A stretch of DNA of 64,000 nucleotides from Synaphobranchus kaupii (Eukaryota > Chordata > Actinopteri > Anguilliformes > Synaphobranchidae). Location: the NCBI GenBank assembly GCA_029718625.1, contig CM056380.1:113136818-113200817 (forward strand). The letters are read 5' to 3'. A program made the position numbers and the translations under genes. Below, one piece after another: positions 46,797-57,731 of this stretch; the stretch's first letter is position 1; each line of letters opens with the position of its first letter. Under the pieces are notes generated by a model. The model did not search any database. It saw only the letters and a list, made by a program, of their open reading frames with translations, and was not told the DNA's origin.

Positions 46797-47000
46797 ATGA
46801 CAAGTGAAGATTGTTCTGGGCTCACTTCGCTCGGGGAGGCAGACGGCGCTAAAACGGCTCCCTCCCCCCGCCGCCATCGGCGACGTGCCGCGGCTGCAGT
46901 TCGACTTTGCCCCGACCTTCCCGCTTCTCCGCGGCTCTATCCGCCGCCAGCCGAAAGAAAGGCAGCCCGCGTGCCTCGTTTAGCATCCGAGCGGACCGCG
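46797..47000. other. CpG-rich segment beside the alternative exon
   Basis: Many CpG dinucleotides (gccgccatcggcgacgtgcc, ctccgcggctctatccgccg) in an otherwise AT-rich intron. It lies immediately downstream, on the minus strand, of the AATAAA of the alternative last exon. It could be an intragenic CpG island. No promoter motif or reading frame is convincing. Confidence 0.4.
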
Positions 47001-47006
47001 TTTATT
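47001..47006 (-). terminator. Polyadenylation signal of the alternative ttbk1 exon
   Basis: The minus strand reads AATAAA about 155 nt after the TGA of the alternative exon. The 3' untranslated region in between is a (CT)n-type low-complexity tract (47065-47120). The position suits use as a poly(A) signal. Confidence 0.6.
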
Positions 47007-47054
47007 GCATGAATAAGAAAAAAAAAAGTCTCTCTCTCTTCTCCCCCCCACACC

Positions 47055-47113
<59 letters not shown>

Positions 47114-47159
47114 ACTCTCTCCATAGGAACAGAGCTTTTTTCTTCTTTTTTTTTTGGGT

Positions 47160-47450
47160 TCACGTCTTGTTCATTAATTTGGCCAGCATCTGTTGGATCT
47201 GCAGCCGGGGCGTATTGAGGACCGAGTGGCGGGATCGCGGACTCCCGGGCACCAGGGGCAGGTGCCGACGGGAGGCTGCGCGGGCGGGGCTGCTCTCCGC
47301 CGAGCGGCTGCGCTGGATCAACGAGCCGCCCGGGTGCGGGTACTGCTCCGTCTCCAGAGTTGCGGAGGAGAAGACATAGGATGCCAGTCTTCTCAATTGG
47401 TTGGGCCTCTGGAAAGTGTGTTGGGGGTGTTGCTGTCTTTCCTCCTCCAA
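47160..47450 (-). CDS. Tau-tubulin kinase 1, alternative last coding exon (predicted)
   Basis: Acceptor tctttttcag|TTG followed by 96 codons and TGA. The acceptor is phase 0, matching the phase-0 donor after HRQ at 54345, so splicing gives ...GPHRQ|LEEERQQHPQ. The product is rich in Arg/Ser/Pro (QRSRSAESSPARAASRR, VPGSPRSRHSVLNTPRL) and ends QIQQMLAKLMNKT. Codon use is GC-rich like the other ttbk1 exons and unlike the intron. With the downstream AATAAA it would make a short isoform lacking the poly-Glu and SRIP regions. I do not recall this exon from mammalian TTBK1. It could instead be an exon of an unknown minus-strand gene, but no other exon is seen. Confidence 0.7.
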   Translation of the reverse strand: MEEERQQHPQHTFQRPNQLRRLASYVFSSATLETEQYPHPGGSLIQRSRSAESSPARAASRRHLPLVPGSPRSRHSVLNTPRLQIQQMLAKLMNKT

Positions 47451-48097
47451 CTGAAAAAGACCAATAAGAGCGGAGGGAAAAGGTGTCAGGCCTGGGGGGG
47501 GGAAGACTAACTCCTGCTCTGTTTTTTTAAATTTTAAAATTGAAAAGTTTTGTTCTCTCTGCACATGCCACAGAGAGAGCTCTCCTCTGAAGGAGACAGG
47601 TATCAAAAAGAGAACTTTGAAGTCTCTCTTTTCTTAAGTAAAAACGTGAGACTATTTACTGATGGAAATCTCCTTCATGACAAATACAAAATAAAAATGA
47701 AAGGGCCATATGTGTGCGGGTGCAAAAAAAATGCATGTTGATCAACCTGCGGGGGCCTCAAGAGCTTATAACCTTTCTCTGGCTATCATCTCAATTCAAG
47801 AGCTACACTGCAGTCACCCAGAGGCAATAGTTTTAGGGATTTCTAAATTTAGAATTTCACTGGCATCTGAATATTCTTAGGCCACATAGTTCTACTTAGT
47901 GCTGTATGGTGTAAAATATAAAAAAATATCACTGTTACGCATCTTACATATGCTACAAAAAAACAACACTACAAAATGACTCGTACTACCCGGAATTAAA
48001 TACCACTTCAGTACACAGCACGCCACCCTTTTAAATTGGAAATTGAATACAGGAGACAGAAATAAGGACTACACTTTTTGTGCTTACCCCAAACACT

Positions 48098-48325
48098 TTA
48101 TTTCTTCTTGTCGATCCAAAACACATGGCACCCTGGTCCTTTTCCCTTCAGAACAGTAACTTGTCGTCCATTTAAAACATTACGACGGGCAAAGGCATCA
48201 TTGTTGTCAGAGTAGCGATGGCCGCAAATATAAAGCCTGGATACTTTTGTACAACGGAAGGCATTCACGATAATGCTTCTTGAGATTCTCCTATTCTCCT
48301 CCAGTAAATATTGGCAGAGATACAT
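48098..48325 (-). CDS. Unrecognised 75-codon frame inside a ttbk1 intron
   Basis: Encodes MYLCQYLLEENRRIS... ending CHVFWIDKKK, with a balanced, protein-like composition (Gly-His-Arg-Tyr and VTVLKGKGPG patches). AATAAA overlaps the stop (aagaaataaag). I recognise no family, there is no clear acceptor or second exon, and the composition is not decisive. It may be a remnant of a retroposed sequence or chance. Confidence 0.25.
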   Translation of the reverse strand: MYLCQYLLEENRRISRSIIVNAFRCTKVSRLYICGHRYSDNNDAFARRNVLNGRQVTVLKGKGPGCHVFWIDKKK

Positions 48326-48691
48326 TGTAAATGGCGAATAGCTTAAATGAAGATTTATTTCAGGGATTTGTGTTGGAAGGAATATTTTCAGAAGAAATTG
48401 CGTACAGTATCGATATGGTAGAGCATGGTAGATACTTGGTAAGCACTTTATGTCTGTGGGCCACTCTAGGCCTGTCTGAACAATATAGATAGTGTCCTAG
48501 TGGTAATACAGCTGTGTGGACATTACTGGCATATATCACCCAGTGTTACTTCCCGTCTGCTCTCTCTCTAACTGCTAGATAACATGTAACTAGATAACTG
48601 GCCAATGTGACTTAGCCAGCTAGCTGTGAGCACAAGGTGAAGGACATTAGTTTGACTACACATATTGGCTGTATATGTGAGCAGATTGCTC

Positions 48692-49470
48692 CCTTAAAGC
48701 ACAATTGGACTTTGGTAGAACTTTGGGTTGCGTAGTTACCTGGCCATGATATCCATGAGTCCAAATAGTGGCGAAATATGTTCCTTAGTTGCTCTGTGAT
48801 CCCCAGGGGTGATAATCCAGAATAGGGTATTTGTCACTCTCCATTCACTTCTATGGGGCAGCTAAAACGGTCTCAAAATGACACTTCTAGCACATATACG
48901 ACTGCGAAAGAAGTGGATTCTGTCAATACAAAAAACGAATTTTTGTTTAATTCAATGGCCCTTTTCTTGCTTTTTCGTATTTTATTTGGAACATAGATCC
49001 GGTAGGTATGCTATGTTCTTGTGCCAGAAACAGTGTTAATGCGCCGATGCGTCAGAAACCACTCATTGGTTCAAATTTCCACAGAAGCAAACGTTCCTAG
49101 TACTAGTATATATGGTCCGACCTGCTGACTTTTTGGTAGTCTTTTCTGGTAGCTGCTAACAACATTGAAGAAAATAGTACTTTATAAATAATTTGAATTA
49201 CACGAAAAAAATATATACGAGGACTGGTTATTTTTTGTATTGACAGAATCCACTTCTTTCCCGGTCGTATACGTGCTACAAGTGGCATTTTGAGACCGTT
49301 TTAGCTGCCCCATAGAAGTGAATGGAGAGCGACAAAAACCATATTCTTAATTATCACCCCAGGGGAGCACAGAGCAACTAACGAACATATTTCGCCACCA
49401 TTTGGACTCATATCATGGCCAGGTAACTACACAACCCACAGTTCTACCAAAGTCCAGTTGTGCTTTAAGG
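48692..49470. mobile_element. 779-bp foldback/TIR element
   Basis: Begins ccttaaagcacaattggact and ends with its near-exact reverse complement. The arms extend about 200 bp, and ctc flanks both ends as a possible 3-bp duplication. The same family forms the rearranged copies at 15283-16203. Non-coding, so non-autonomous. Confidence 0.8.
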
Positions 49471-49510
49471 CTCAAATAGCAACGCATGCATTTTAACTGA
49501 TAGTGCCAGA

Positions 49511-49751
49511 GGTAGGAAACCCTGGTCTTGGAGTTCCAGAGAGGTTTGGTTTTTGGTCCATCCCAATGAGTAACTACATAACTGGATTATTTATGCAGGT
49601 GAGCATGTCTAGGAGGTTCTCAGCATTTCACCAATTGGTCTCTGAATATTCAAGCTCTTAATAACCCTTCAAAACTCTTGTGATCAAGCTCAGATGGAAC
49701 AAAAACCAGAAACATCACCGGCACTCCAGGGCCAGGGTTGCCCACTCCTGT
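49511..49751. repeat. Short TIR repeat
   Basis: Starts ggtaggaaaccctggtcttg and ends ccagggccagggttgccc, imperfect inverted ends of a short dispersed repeat type common in fish. No coding content. Confidence 0.55.
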
Positions 49752-50138
49752 ATTAGGCCAACATTTGTAAAAATTCACCTGCATTTGCAATATAAGCAAA
49801 GCCAATACTTTGCATCTATTTACCTAATGGAAATATCAAAACTCATGCATTTCTATATATAAAAAAAAAGGTTTTCTTAATTTGTAGATAAAGCAGATTC
49901 TAGGTAAAATAATTGATAAGCTTGGTACTAGCTTCTAAAAATCAGTGTGCAATACAAACTGATACCTACGCCTAGCTAATTAGCTATCAATATCCACTGT
50001 ATATTTATCCAAGATCCAGCTTTTCCCATTCACCCACGGAAAATATGGAAATATCACAAAGTGGACAGTCTGATGTTATTCAGATGCTAAATATATATAT
50101 CGACGTATATAATATATGAAGTAGAGGTAGAGAAGGTG

Positions 50139-50237
50139 TCATGGTGGGGGATCGAACCTCTGCTCGCGTGGTTGGGACTCACATACAGCTCGATAGTCGG
50201 CTAACCCGACAGACTGCACCACACACCTCGCCAGAGG
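50139..50237 (-). repeat. tRNA-like SINE head
   Basis: The minus strand has tggtgcagtctgtcgggttagccg (A-box-like) and, about 45 nt later, gcagaggttcgatccccc (B-box). The folding arms of a working tRNA are not evident, so this is best read as the tRNA-derived head of a SINE. Confidence 0.5.
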
Positions 50238-51596
50238 TATATCGTTTAAAACACTACATATTGCATTGTGTAACCATCACTTGCAGTGATGAAGTGTGGG
50301 TTGCAAAGCTATGTCATCTAGCCAGCGCATTCCGAAAATGTTAAAGGAGACATACAGATAATTTTCATACAGTTTTTCTTTTCATTAACAATAAGAACTA
50401 ATAATGTTCTGGCACAACCTCGCAACTCAACCAAAGGTGCACGAAAACAGGGAGGGCAAAAACCGAACGCAAAAATTTCAGCCACTCTTGGGACAGCAAC
50501 GGATGTACAAAATGGAAGGCCCACAGCCGAAACACGTTGGCATAAGCGTTTCATCCATTTTTTAATTTCCACTGCTCTCCAAGAGTGGCTGAAAATAGTG
50601 TGTTCAGTTTCAATAACAATAGCCATTTGTCTCTATGTCTGGCCTTTATACTCCAAATGAGTTTCCAGGCCCGAAAAAAAAACATAACAGACAAAAAAAA
50701 AAAACGTCAATCACCACCTCGACAACGTTAATGTGATACAATCTGACAAATTGAAATTTAATGAAGTCACTTCAATTAAGTCGACTCGCTGCTATACGAA
50801 GCAATAGACCGCTGGCAACACTGCTGACAACTGAAATGAGGTCCGCACTGAGATATAGCCAACTAAACATGCCCTCTGCACGTAGCCTACAGTCAGTACT
50901 ACAGCTTATCAGGCTAATTACTCAAATGTGATAGAGATGTCATGGTTTGGGAAAGTGACACAGTCTTTACCAACTTCAGATAATGAAATCTCAGCTATAT
51001 GTATGCAGTCAATAATAGTAATACCTGATTAGGTACATAAACTTCACTGCATATCTTCAGGGAACAAATGGGGTTCTGACTATCTTTATGTTGATATCAA
51101 TTTCAACAAATGTGTCTATTACACAAGGAGAGTGCAACAAAAAAGGATTAATTCCCAGTGCATATCAATTCTCTTATTGATTTAGACATGCAAGATCTTT
51201 TTACCCCACATATATGTTCTTCAACATTCCAATACCCTGATATATAAAGCTATCATAAGCTATTATATGAGCTATAAAAGATACTTTATGATACCAAAAA
51301 TTACTTTAATACCCATTTTTCAATTGTTAATTTCACTTGCATGTTCCAAATATATGAAATTCTTCTTCTCAAAAGGAAAAATACTGCCTCAGGAACCAAC
51401 TAAGAAAATCATTCAAGACCCTGCCATGGCAGCCATTTTAGGCTTGGTCCCAAATCATTGCTGTTTTCAGCTACATTTACTGTTATTGTGAGTAGTATTA
51501 TTATTGTCTGTAAGAATGTTTGGTTTAATATAGTACTTGAGTACCTGCCAAATCCACATACAGATGTTTGGAAAAGGTTCAATGAAACCGAAAAGC

Positions 51597-51774
51597 AGAG
51601 GTGGAAGGTCCAGGTTCAGAAAGTAAAATTCCTCCTTAGTATTTTGTTCCAATCACCTGGATTTGCAATTCTTAAGCCAGGAGGTAGAACTAATTAGTGA
51701 AATCAGCTGGTTCAGTTCATGGGTGGAAGAAAAACATGGCAGGACTTTTACTTTCTGACCCCTGGACTTTCCAC
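51597..51774. repeat. Short TIR repeat (178 bp)
   Basis: Starts agaggtggaaggtccaggtt and ends aagtccaggggtcagaaag in reverse complement. The arms are about 30 bp. A MITE-like dispersed repeat without coding sequence. Confidence 0.6.
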
Positions 51775-52574
51775 TATTGCCAAAAAGTAGATATAAAACA
51801 AAATATCTTTAAGCTTAGGTTAAACAAACGCAAACAGTATCAACCCAGTCTATGTAAAAATTGTGCTTGACACCTGGTTCAAACATGTTTTCCAAATATG
51901 CTGAATCTTTAGATGCCAGTAAAATTATATACCCAGACCCTTCAGAATTTCAATGAAACATGCAACTGAAAGAAAATTATATATGTATTCATGTTTCAGC
52001 GTGTATATATTTTATATCAGGGGAGGGCTGGAAATTAAGCTTGCCCACCTGCCAGTGGTAAACAGACACTTAAGGAGGTATTTAACTATATGCGATGACT
52101 GCGATCTGGCCAAGTTAATCATCTATGCTGATTACAAGTATTCCACCTTAAAAAAAGGAGACTACAGGGGGTTGGTTTAATATGTAGCTGCTCTTCCTGT
52201 GTGTGGCGATGGCCGTTGATTGGCACCTGAGTACACCAATCTCTAGCCACAATGCAGGCAGCAGCGGAGTTAGCATTCACATAAAATCCCGTCAGATACC
52301 AATAGTCACCAACAGACAACTAAGATTATCGAGCTAGATAATATAATTTTTAAGTGAAAATGCACGGGTACTTTGCCAACATTCCTGTATGCCCACACAC
52401 ATACACATGTACACAGACACAAATACACACAGACAGACACACACGGTGCGTGAAGGAGAGATATACCGCAGGTCCTTCCTTCCTGCTGCTCCCAGTAGAC
52501 CACACACTCCAAAACTGACAATTCACTCATGTCCAATATTACTGTATATTCTATACTGAGCTGTGTATTGTGTG

Positions 52575-52722
52575 TTTACTTATTTATTGTATCTTTTTTT
52601 GTTTGCTTATTTGTATTTTTTTATTTATTATATTTTGTCTTTGCTGTTGCACTATCCCCTTTGCTGCTGTAACACTGCAAATTTCCCCGCTGTGGGATTA
52701 ATAAAGGATTATCTTATCTTAT
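52575..52722 (+). repeat. LINE-type 3' tail
   Basis: The segment gctgctgtaacactgcaaattt followed by ccccgctgtgggattaataaagg and atcttatctt is a familiar fish non-LTR retroposon end. Only the tail is present. Confidence 0.55.
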
Positions 52723-52811
52723 ATGCAGACACATGCACAACCACACGCAAGCACGCGAACGCATGCACACGCACGCAAGCACATGCACACACACAGAATG
52801 AAAACTAAATA

Positions 52812-53351
52812 CACTGCCTGGCCAAAAAAAAAGTCGCACTCTAATATTTCGTTGGATCGCCTTATAGCTTTGATTACGGCGCGCATTCGTCGTGGCATTG
52901 TTTCGACAACCGTATGCAACATCTCAACATTTATTTCTGTCCAGAGTTGCATTAATTTTTGGCCGAGATCTTGTATTGACGACGGGAGTCAAACCACTCC
53001 ATAAAGTCTTCTCCAGCACATCCCAAAGACTTTCAATGGGGTTAAGGTCAGGACTCTGGTGGCCAATTCATGTGTGAAAATGATTCCTCATGCTCCCTGA
53101 ACCACTCATTCACAATTTGAGCCTGATTAATCTTGGCATTGTCATCCTGGAATATGCCCATTGATGGGATAACCTGGTCATTCAGTACATTCAGGTACTC
53201 AGCTGACTTCATTTTATTGCTGCATAACGTTGCTGAGCCTAGACCTGATCAACTGAAGCAACCCCAGATCATAACACTGCCTCCAGAGGCTTGTACAGTG
53301 GGAACTATACATGACGGGTGCAACGGCGACTTTCTTTTTGGCCAGGCAGTG
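52812..53351. mobile_element. Tc1-like transposon, internally deleted
   Basis: TA on both sides (52810-52811 and 53352-53353). Inverted ends cactgcctggcc and ggccaggcagtg. On the minus strand fragments resemble Tc1 transposase (the PKSLWDVLE-like and [12 protein letters not shown] stretch near 53010-53060). The element is too short to be autonomous. Confidence 0.8.
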
Positions 53352-54344
53352 TAAATTGGCATAAATTGAGTATGAAAGTATACATGTGTACATAAAATCT
53401 GCTGCCACACATGGTTTCCCCACACTCAGCTGGTTTCATAGGAGAGAGGATATCTACCTGAAAAATTCATAGCAAGACCTATCACTCAGGTCAAGTCCAC
53501 TGGTGTTAGCCTCTTATAATGGACACTCAAATAGTTAAAGTGCTTGAAAGCTGACGTAGGCTAATCATAAGAATATACTGATGTTCCCCTCAGCAACACC
53601 GGAGTATATCAGAACAGTTAAAAAAATGAACTCATAACCAAAATCTTTTTTTTGTCTTTGCCTTACACTGTTGATATTGTGTAAACGGAGAGATGGATTA
53701 GAATATAAACCCATGGTCCAAATCGCATTAAATCACAGATCCCTGTTCAACCTATAGATGGCTTTCCCTTCGTTAGTAGTCAGGCTAAACATAGGATAAC
53801 AGGAAGAGACCTGAAAGAGTTGCATACCCCATATTAAGCCACACAAAGCCACATTAATAGACCTTTCGACACTCATGCAATTATTAAAAGGAAATGGAAA
53901 TGGAAATCATACACAGGCTCAAATTGAGTGCGAGCTCAAATTGAAGCTGTGGGATGGTCTTCATGCATTAATTCAAAATAAACAGGCAGACTGATAAGGA
54001 AGTAATGAAAGGATGGAGAAAGGAAGTACGAAGAAAGCAAAATAATCAAGTTTGTGACCCTTTACGTCAGTTTTTTTTCCCCACGTAAAGACAAATGAAA
54101 TCCGTCAGCTCCAGTGAATAGGATGAAATTTTCATTTGTTCACACGTGCGCCCGTTTCCAACGGCAACATGAAAAGACGAAAGTCATGGGAGCTGGGGAT
54201 GAAGAGCAAACTGAAAATCGTGAATTAGCATTAGCATTAGCCAGCACAGAAGCCCCATGGAAATGAGGTGTTTTGTTTTTTTGGGTATAGGGTTGAGATA
54301 TGCACTATTTCAGTCAGGGATGCCCAGGTGAGGAGGCCTCTTAC

Positions 54345-54840
54345 CTGTCTGTGGGGCCCGTTGGGTTCCGACTCCCTCCTCCTGGGGCGGGCGGAAGGCA
54401 GTGAGTGACAGGGCGAGTGCATGGGGCTGGCGACGGCCCCCTCCTCTTCGGCCACCGTCAGCATGCCGCGCGTCTTGGGCCGGACCACGGCCTCGGGCCC
54501 GCCCCCGAGCCTCCGCCGCTCTTCCTGCTCCTCGATTGGCCGGAGCTCCTCCGGCTCCTCGTCCGTGGTGCCCGAGTTGGTGGGCTCCGCCCCCGGCAAG
54601 AAGTCCCTCAGCTCCGCCTCCTTGTTGATGATCACCCACTCCTTGCTGTCAAAGTCCTCCTCCTCGGCCAATGGCACCGAGCGGAATGCGTTGCTCAGGG
54701 CCTCGTGGTCCACGGAGGCCGACACCTCCTGCCGGCCGCTGGCCTGCCGGTCCCCCTGCCCCGTGTCCACAGAGAGCATCTGGGCCGGCTGGGAGGAGTA
54801 CACCAGCCTGGAAGGAGAGCCCAGGATGTCCATGCGAGAC
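54345..54840 (-). CDS. Tau-tubulin kinase 1, internal coding exon
   Basis: 165 codons plus one base. Acceptor gtggtgcag|G completes the Arg codon split with exon 57097-57275; donor CAG|GTAAGA is phase 0. Sequence: [49 protein letters not shown] then [25 protein letters not shown], and finally [15 protein letters not shown]. These match the TTBK1 tail, including the acidic [12 protein letters not shown] block shared with TTBK2. This exon can join either 35777-37401 or the alternative exon 47160-47450. Confidence 0.95.
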
Positions 54841-54931
54841 CTGCACCACACAGCAAAAGCACACATTACTGTCAGACTCCAGACAAGGTGCACAGTGGAC
54901 TCCATTGAACAAGAGAATTGAATTGGACGGG

Positions 54932-55658
54932 AGAAACCAACTTTCTTGCGATGCATTCGTTGTGAAAACCATTCTTTATTTTCATGATAATAACTGTGAA
55001 TTATTTGATCATTCATATTACACTAGCTAAATAAACAGTTATCTACCCTCTACCCGTGATATCTGATAATATGATTGCAGTGTTGCAGGGTGCATCCTCC
55101 CCAGTAAGGTCTAGTGGTGCACAATCATTTATCTCTCATTTTCAACAATCGGATCCGACTGTCCTCGGGTCCATTTGTTTTTTGAAAATTTATTTATGCG
55201 GGTCGGATTCGGGTAACAGAACCACTTGTCCATTCCGGAACACGTCCCATTTTTGGACCCGTGAAGACCTCTAATCCAGCACTTTGTCCAATCCCATCCT
55301 CCTGTCAGCACTTCTGTCCAATCCAGCCCTCCCGTCCAATCCCATCCTCCCCGTGGTTCTGTTACACGAATCCGACCCGCATAAATTCATTTTCAAAAAA
55401 CAAAGGCCCGTTCCAAAACGGACCCGAGGACAGTCGGATCCAATTGTTGAAAATGAAAGATAAATGATTGTGCACCACTAGACCTTACTGGGGAGGATGC
55501 ACCCTGCAACACTGCAATCATATTATCAGATATCACGGGTAGAGGGTAGATAACTGTTTATTTAGCTAGTGTAATATGAATGATCAAATAATTCAGTTAT
55601 TATCATGAAAATAAAGAATTGTTTTCACAACGAATGCATCGCAAGAAAGTTGGTTTCT
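54932..55658. repeat. Large imperfect palindrome (foldback)
   Basis: The left arm 54932-55225 and right arm 55353-55658 are reverse complements with few differences. They are separated by a 127-bp spacer that contains a C-rich tccaatcccatcctcc repeat. It lies in the ttbk1 intron, ending 92 bp upstream of the acceptor of exon 54345-54840. In RNA it would form a long hairpin. No coding frame. Confidence 0.9.
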
Positions 55659-56544
55659 ACAATATGCCCAGTGTTCTCCTTCGTAGAAGATCATCTCTCT
55701 CTTTGGTGTAGTCTAGGACGAGCCTTTACCTTGCAAGATCAGAAGGCTGTGGCATATGACCATGGCATCTATTTTATTGAGGAAAAAAAAGTACCAAAAG
55801 CGAGTGATAGCCTATCAAAAATGATAAATGCAATGCGGTTTTGCTACTGTAATCGAGTTTACGGAGGCTCCAAACTTGCATGGACAAAGAGTCTATTCAT
55901 AATTGGCCAACTTTTCAGACTTTCACACACTCTTTTGGCACAGAACTGCAGAACACCACGAAAAGTCCTCATGGGTGTAAGACGCATTTTGTAAATCTGT
56001 TATAAAATAGTGGGATTTCACACCAAATGTTTATTTGTCAATGTGAATCAGACAGCTGTCATATCCAATACGGAGAGATGACTAATCTGTGCTCAACGCC
56101 CACACAGCAAAAACAAAAACCACATAATTAAAATAACTGGATAGTAAAAGAAACAATACTATGAAGTTACATGCTTATACCAGCTTTATGTTTGATTTGA
56201 CTATACATTCCAGAGAAGCGACCAATTATGGCCAAAGAGAGAATTAACTCTTGAATCAGCCGATAACTTACATAGGCCAAAATTACAAATACAGTCCACA
56301 ATAAAAATGTAAATGTCTGTGGAGCAAAAAAGGTTGGGAAGCGCTGGGCTGATAGATTGGACAGCAGATGCTGATCACAGCGTAGAGCATTGGGCAGAGA
56401 GCCAGACACTCATCTAAGACGCGAGACGTGAAAGACAGTTTTAAACGTTTTGATTTTTTCAGTTTTAGATTTATAAGAATTGAATTAAAACGTATATTCA
56501 TGAAAGGTTTTTGGATCCATGTGGATCGGTGAAGTCCTCTAGCC
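55659..56544. other. ttbk1 intron, no feature recognised
   Basis: AT-rich intronic sequence. The plus-strand frame at 55605-55994 runs out of the palindrome arm and has no recognisable domain. Confidence 0.5.
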
Positions 56545-57083
56545 TAGATGGGAGGATTTGATTGGCTGGGAGGGTTTGATGGGAAAATTGGATTGGTCGG
56601 GAGGGCTCGTTGTGAGGATTGGATTGGACAGGAGGGTTGGGTGGGAGGACTGGGTTGGATGGGAGGATTGGATTGGCTGCGAGGGTTTGATGGGAAGATT
56701 GGATTGGGCGGGAGGCCTGGTTGTGGGTATTGGACAGGAGATTTGGATGGGCGGATTTGATTGGCTGGGAGGGTTTGATGGGAAGATTGGATTGGGTGGG
56801 AGGCCTGGTTGTGGGTATTGGACAGGAGGGTTGGATGGGCGGATTTGATTGGATGGGAGGATTGGATTGGCTGGGAGGGTTTGATGGGAAGATTGGATTG
56901 GGTGGGAGGCCTGGTTGTGGGTATTGGACACGAGGGTTGGATGGGTAGATTGGATTGGCTGGGAGGGTTTGATGGGAAGATTGGATTGGCTGGGAGGGTT
57001 TGATGGGAAGATTGGATTGGCTGGGAGGGTTTGATGGGAGGATTGGATTGGACAGGAGGGTTTGATGGGAGGATTGGATTGGA
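56545..57083. repeat. ~30-bp minisatellite with higher-order repeats
   Basis: Built on ggattggattggctgggagg plus gtttgatgggaa variants, with an 88-bp higher-order unit that adds cctggttgtgggtattggac. It starts about 13 bp beyond the donor of exon 57097-57275. Long frames on both strands here are repeat artefacts (poly NPPSQSNLPI-type peptides). Confidence 0.9.
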
Positions 57084-57096
57084 CGGCAGCACTCAC

Positions 57097-57275
57097 CGCT
57101 TGTCGTAGGCTTCGGCCCTGCCCTCTGCAACAGACAGGCGCTCGGACTCGGGGCTGTTGACGTGGCGGTATCTGAGCGAGCGCGCCTGGCCGCTGGGCGA
57201 TTCCGGGGGCGCGCCTCTGACCGGGGACACGGGACACGCCCCTCGGCTGGGCTCCTCCTCCGCCGCCACCTGTGT
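57097..57275 (-). CDS. Tau-tubulin kinase 1, internal coding exon
   Basis: 59 codons plus two bases. The acceptor is ttcag|ACACAG after a long C tract. A second AG six bases on (acacag|GTG) would remove two residues, Thr-Gln, and keep the frame. Donor AAGCG|GTGAGT. It encodes [52 protein letters not shown], equivalent to the mammalian segment with [18 protein letters not shown]. It lies in the Ser/Pro-rich tail. Confidence 0.93.
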
Positions 57276-57494
57276 CTGAAGGGGGGGGGGGGGGGGGGCA
57301 GAAAGGAGACGGGTGAGACCCCTACACTTACAGACACTTCTCAAAGCTCCCAAAAAAAAAACACCTCCTCCACCACACTGCTGATAACACCGGAATAATG
57401 AGTTAAACTAATTTAATTAATTTCAGTTCATTACCTGAATTGACTGAATCAAAAATAAATCAACCCCCCACAACCACGATACAAAAAAGTCTAC

Positions 57495-57731
57495 ACCCTG
57501 GGTTTTCGACAGGGGGTCTGTGAACCTCTGGGGGTCCTTGAGGGTACTGTAGGGGGTCCCTGGCCAGACTGGATATACAATGACTATAAATATATTTGTG
57601 AAAATATTACAAAATATAAAACCTTTTTAAAAAATAATAATAAGAAATAAAAAAAACATTTTTTCCCCTGGATGCCTTTGAGCCTGGGTGTGGGTCCGTG
57701 GATCAGAAAAGGTTAAAAAAAAAACCCTGGT
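57495..57731 (-). repeat. Interspersed repeat, copy B
   Basis: Reverse complement of the repeat at 8812-9012. On the minus strand it runs from the ttttctgatccacgg region to ccccctgtcg. Non-coding and intronic. Confidence 0.65.

Larger units (their letters stand above)
37402..47159 (-). other. ttbk1 intron, left part
   Basis: Part of the 16.9 kb intron between coding exons 54345-54840 and 35777-37401. No coding exon recognised. Contents listed separately: a TIR element (39590-40072), a 43-bp minisatellite (43590-44241) and the region downstream of the alternative exon. Also a (TTA)n run at about 42888-42930, a (CA)n run at about 43311-43331, and G- or C-runs near 40866 and 41686. Confidence 0.7.

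Noticed and set aside
50139..50237. Functional tRNA gene
   Set aside because: A- and B-box-like sequences are present, but acceptor and anticodon stems do not pair convincingly; a SINE head is more likely.
54405..54921. Plus-strand frames of about 165 codons opposite exon 54345-54840
   Set aside because: Antisense shadows of the ttbk1 exon with arbitrary composition.
56498..57337. Minus-strand 279-, 232- and 182-codon Pro/Ser/Asn-rich frames
   Set aside because: They read through the ~30-bp minisatellite and are interrupted by the real ttbk1 exon in another frame; a repeat artefact.
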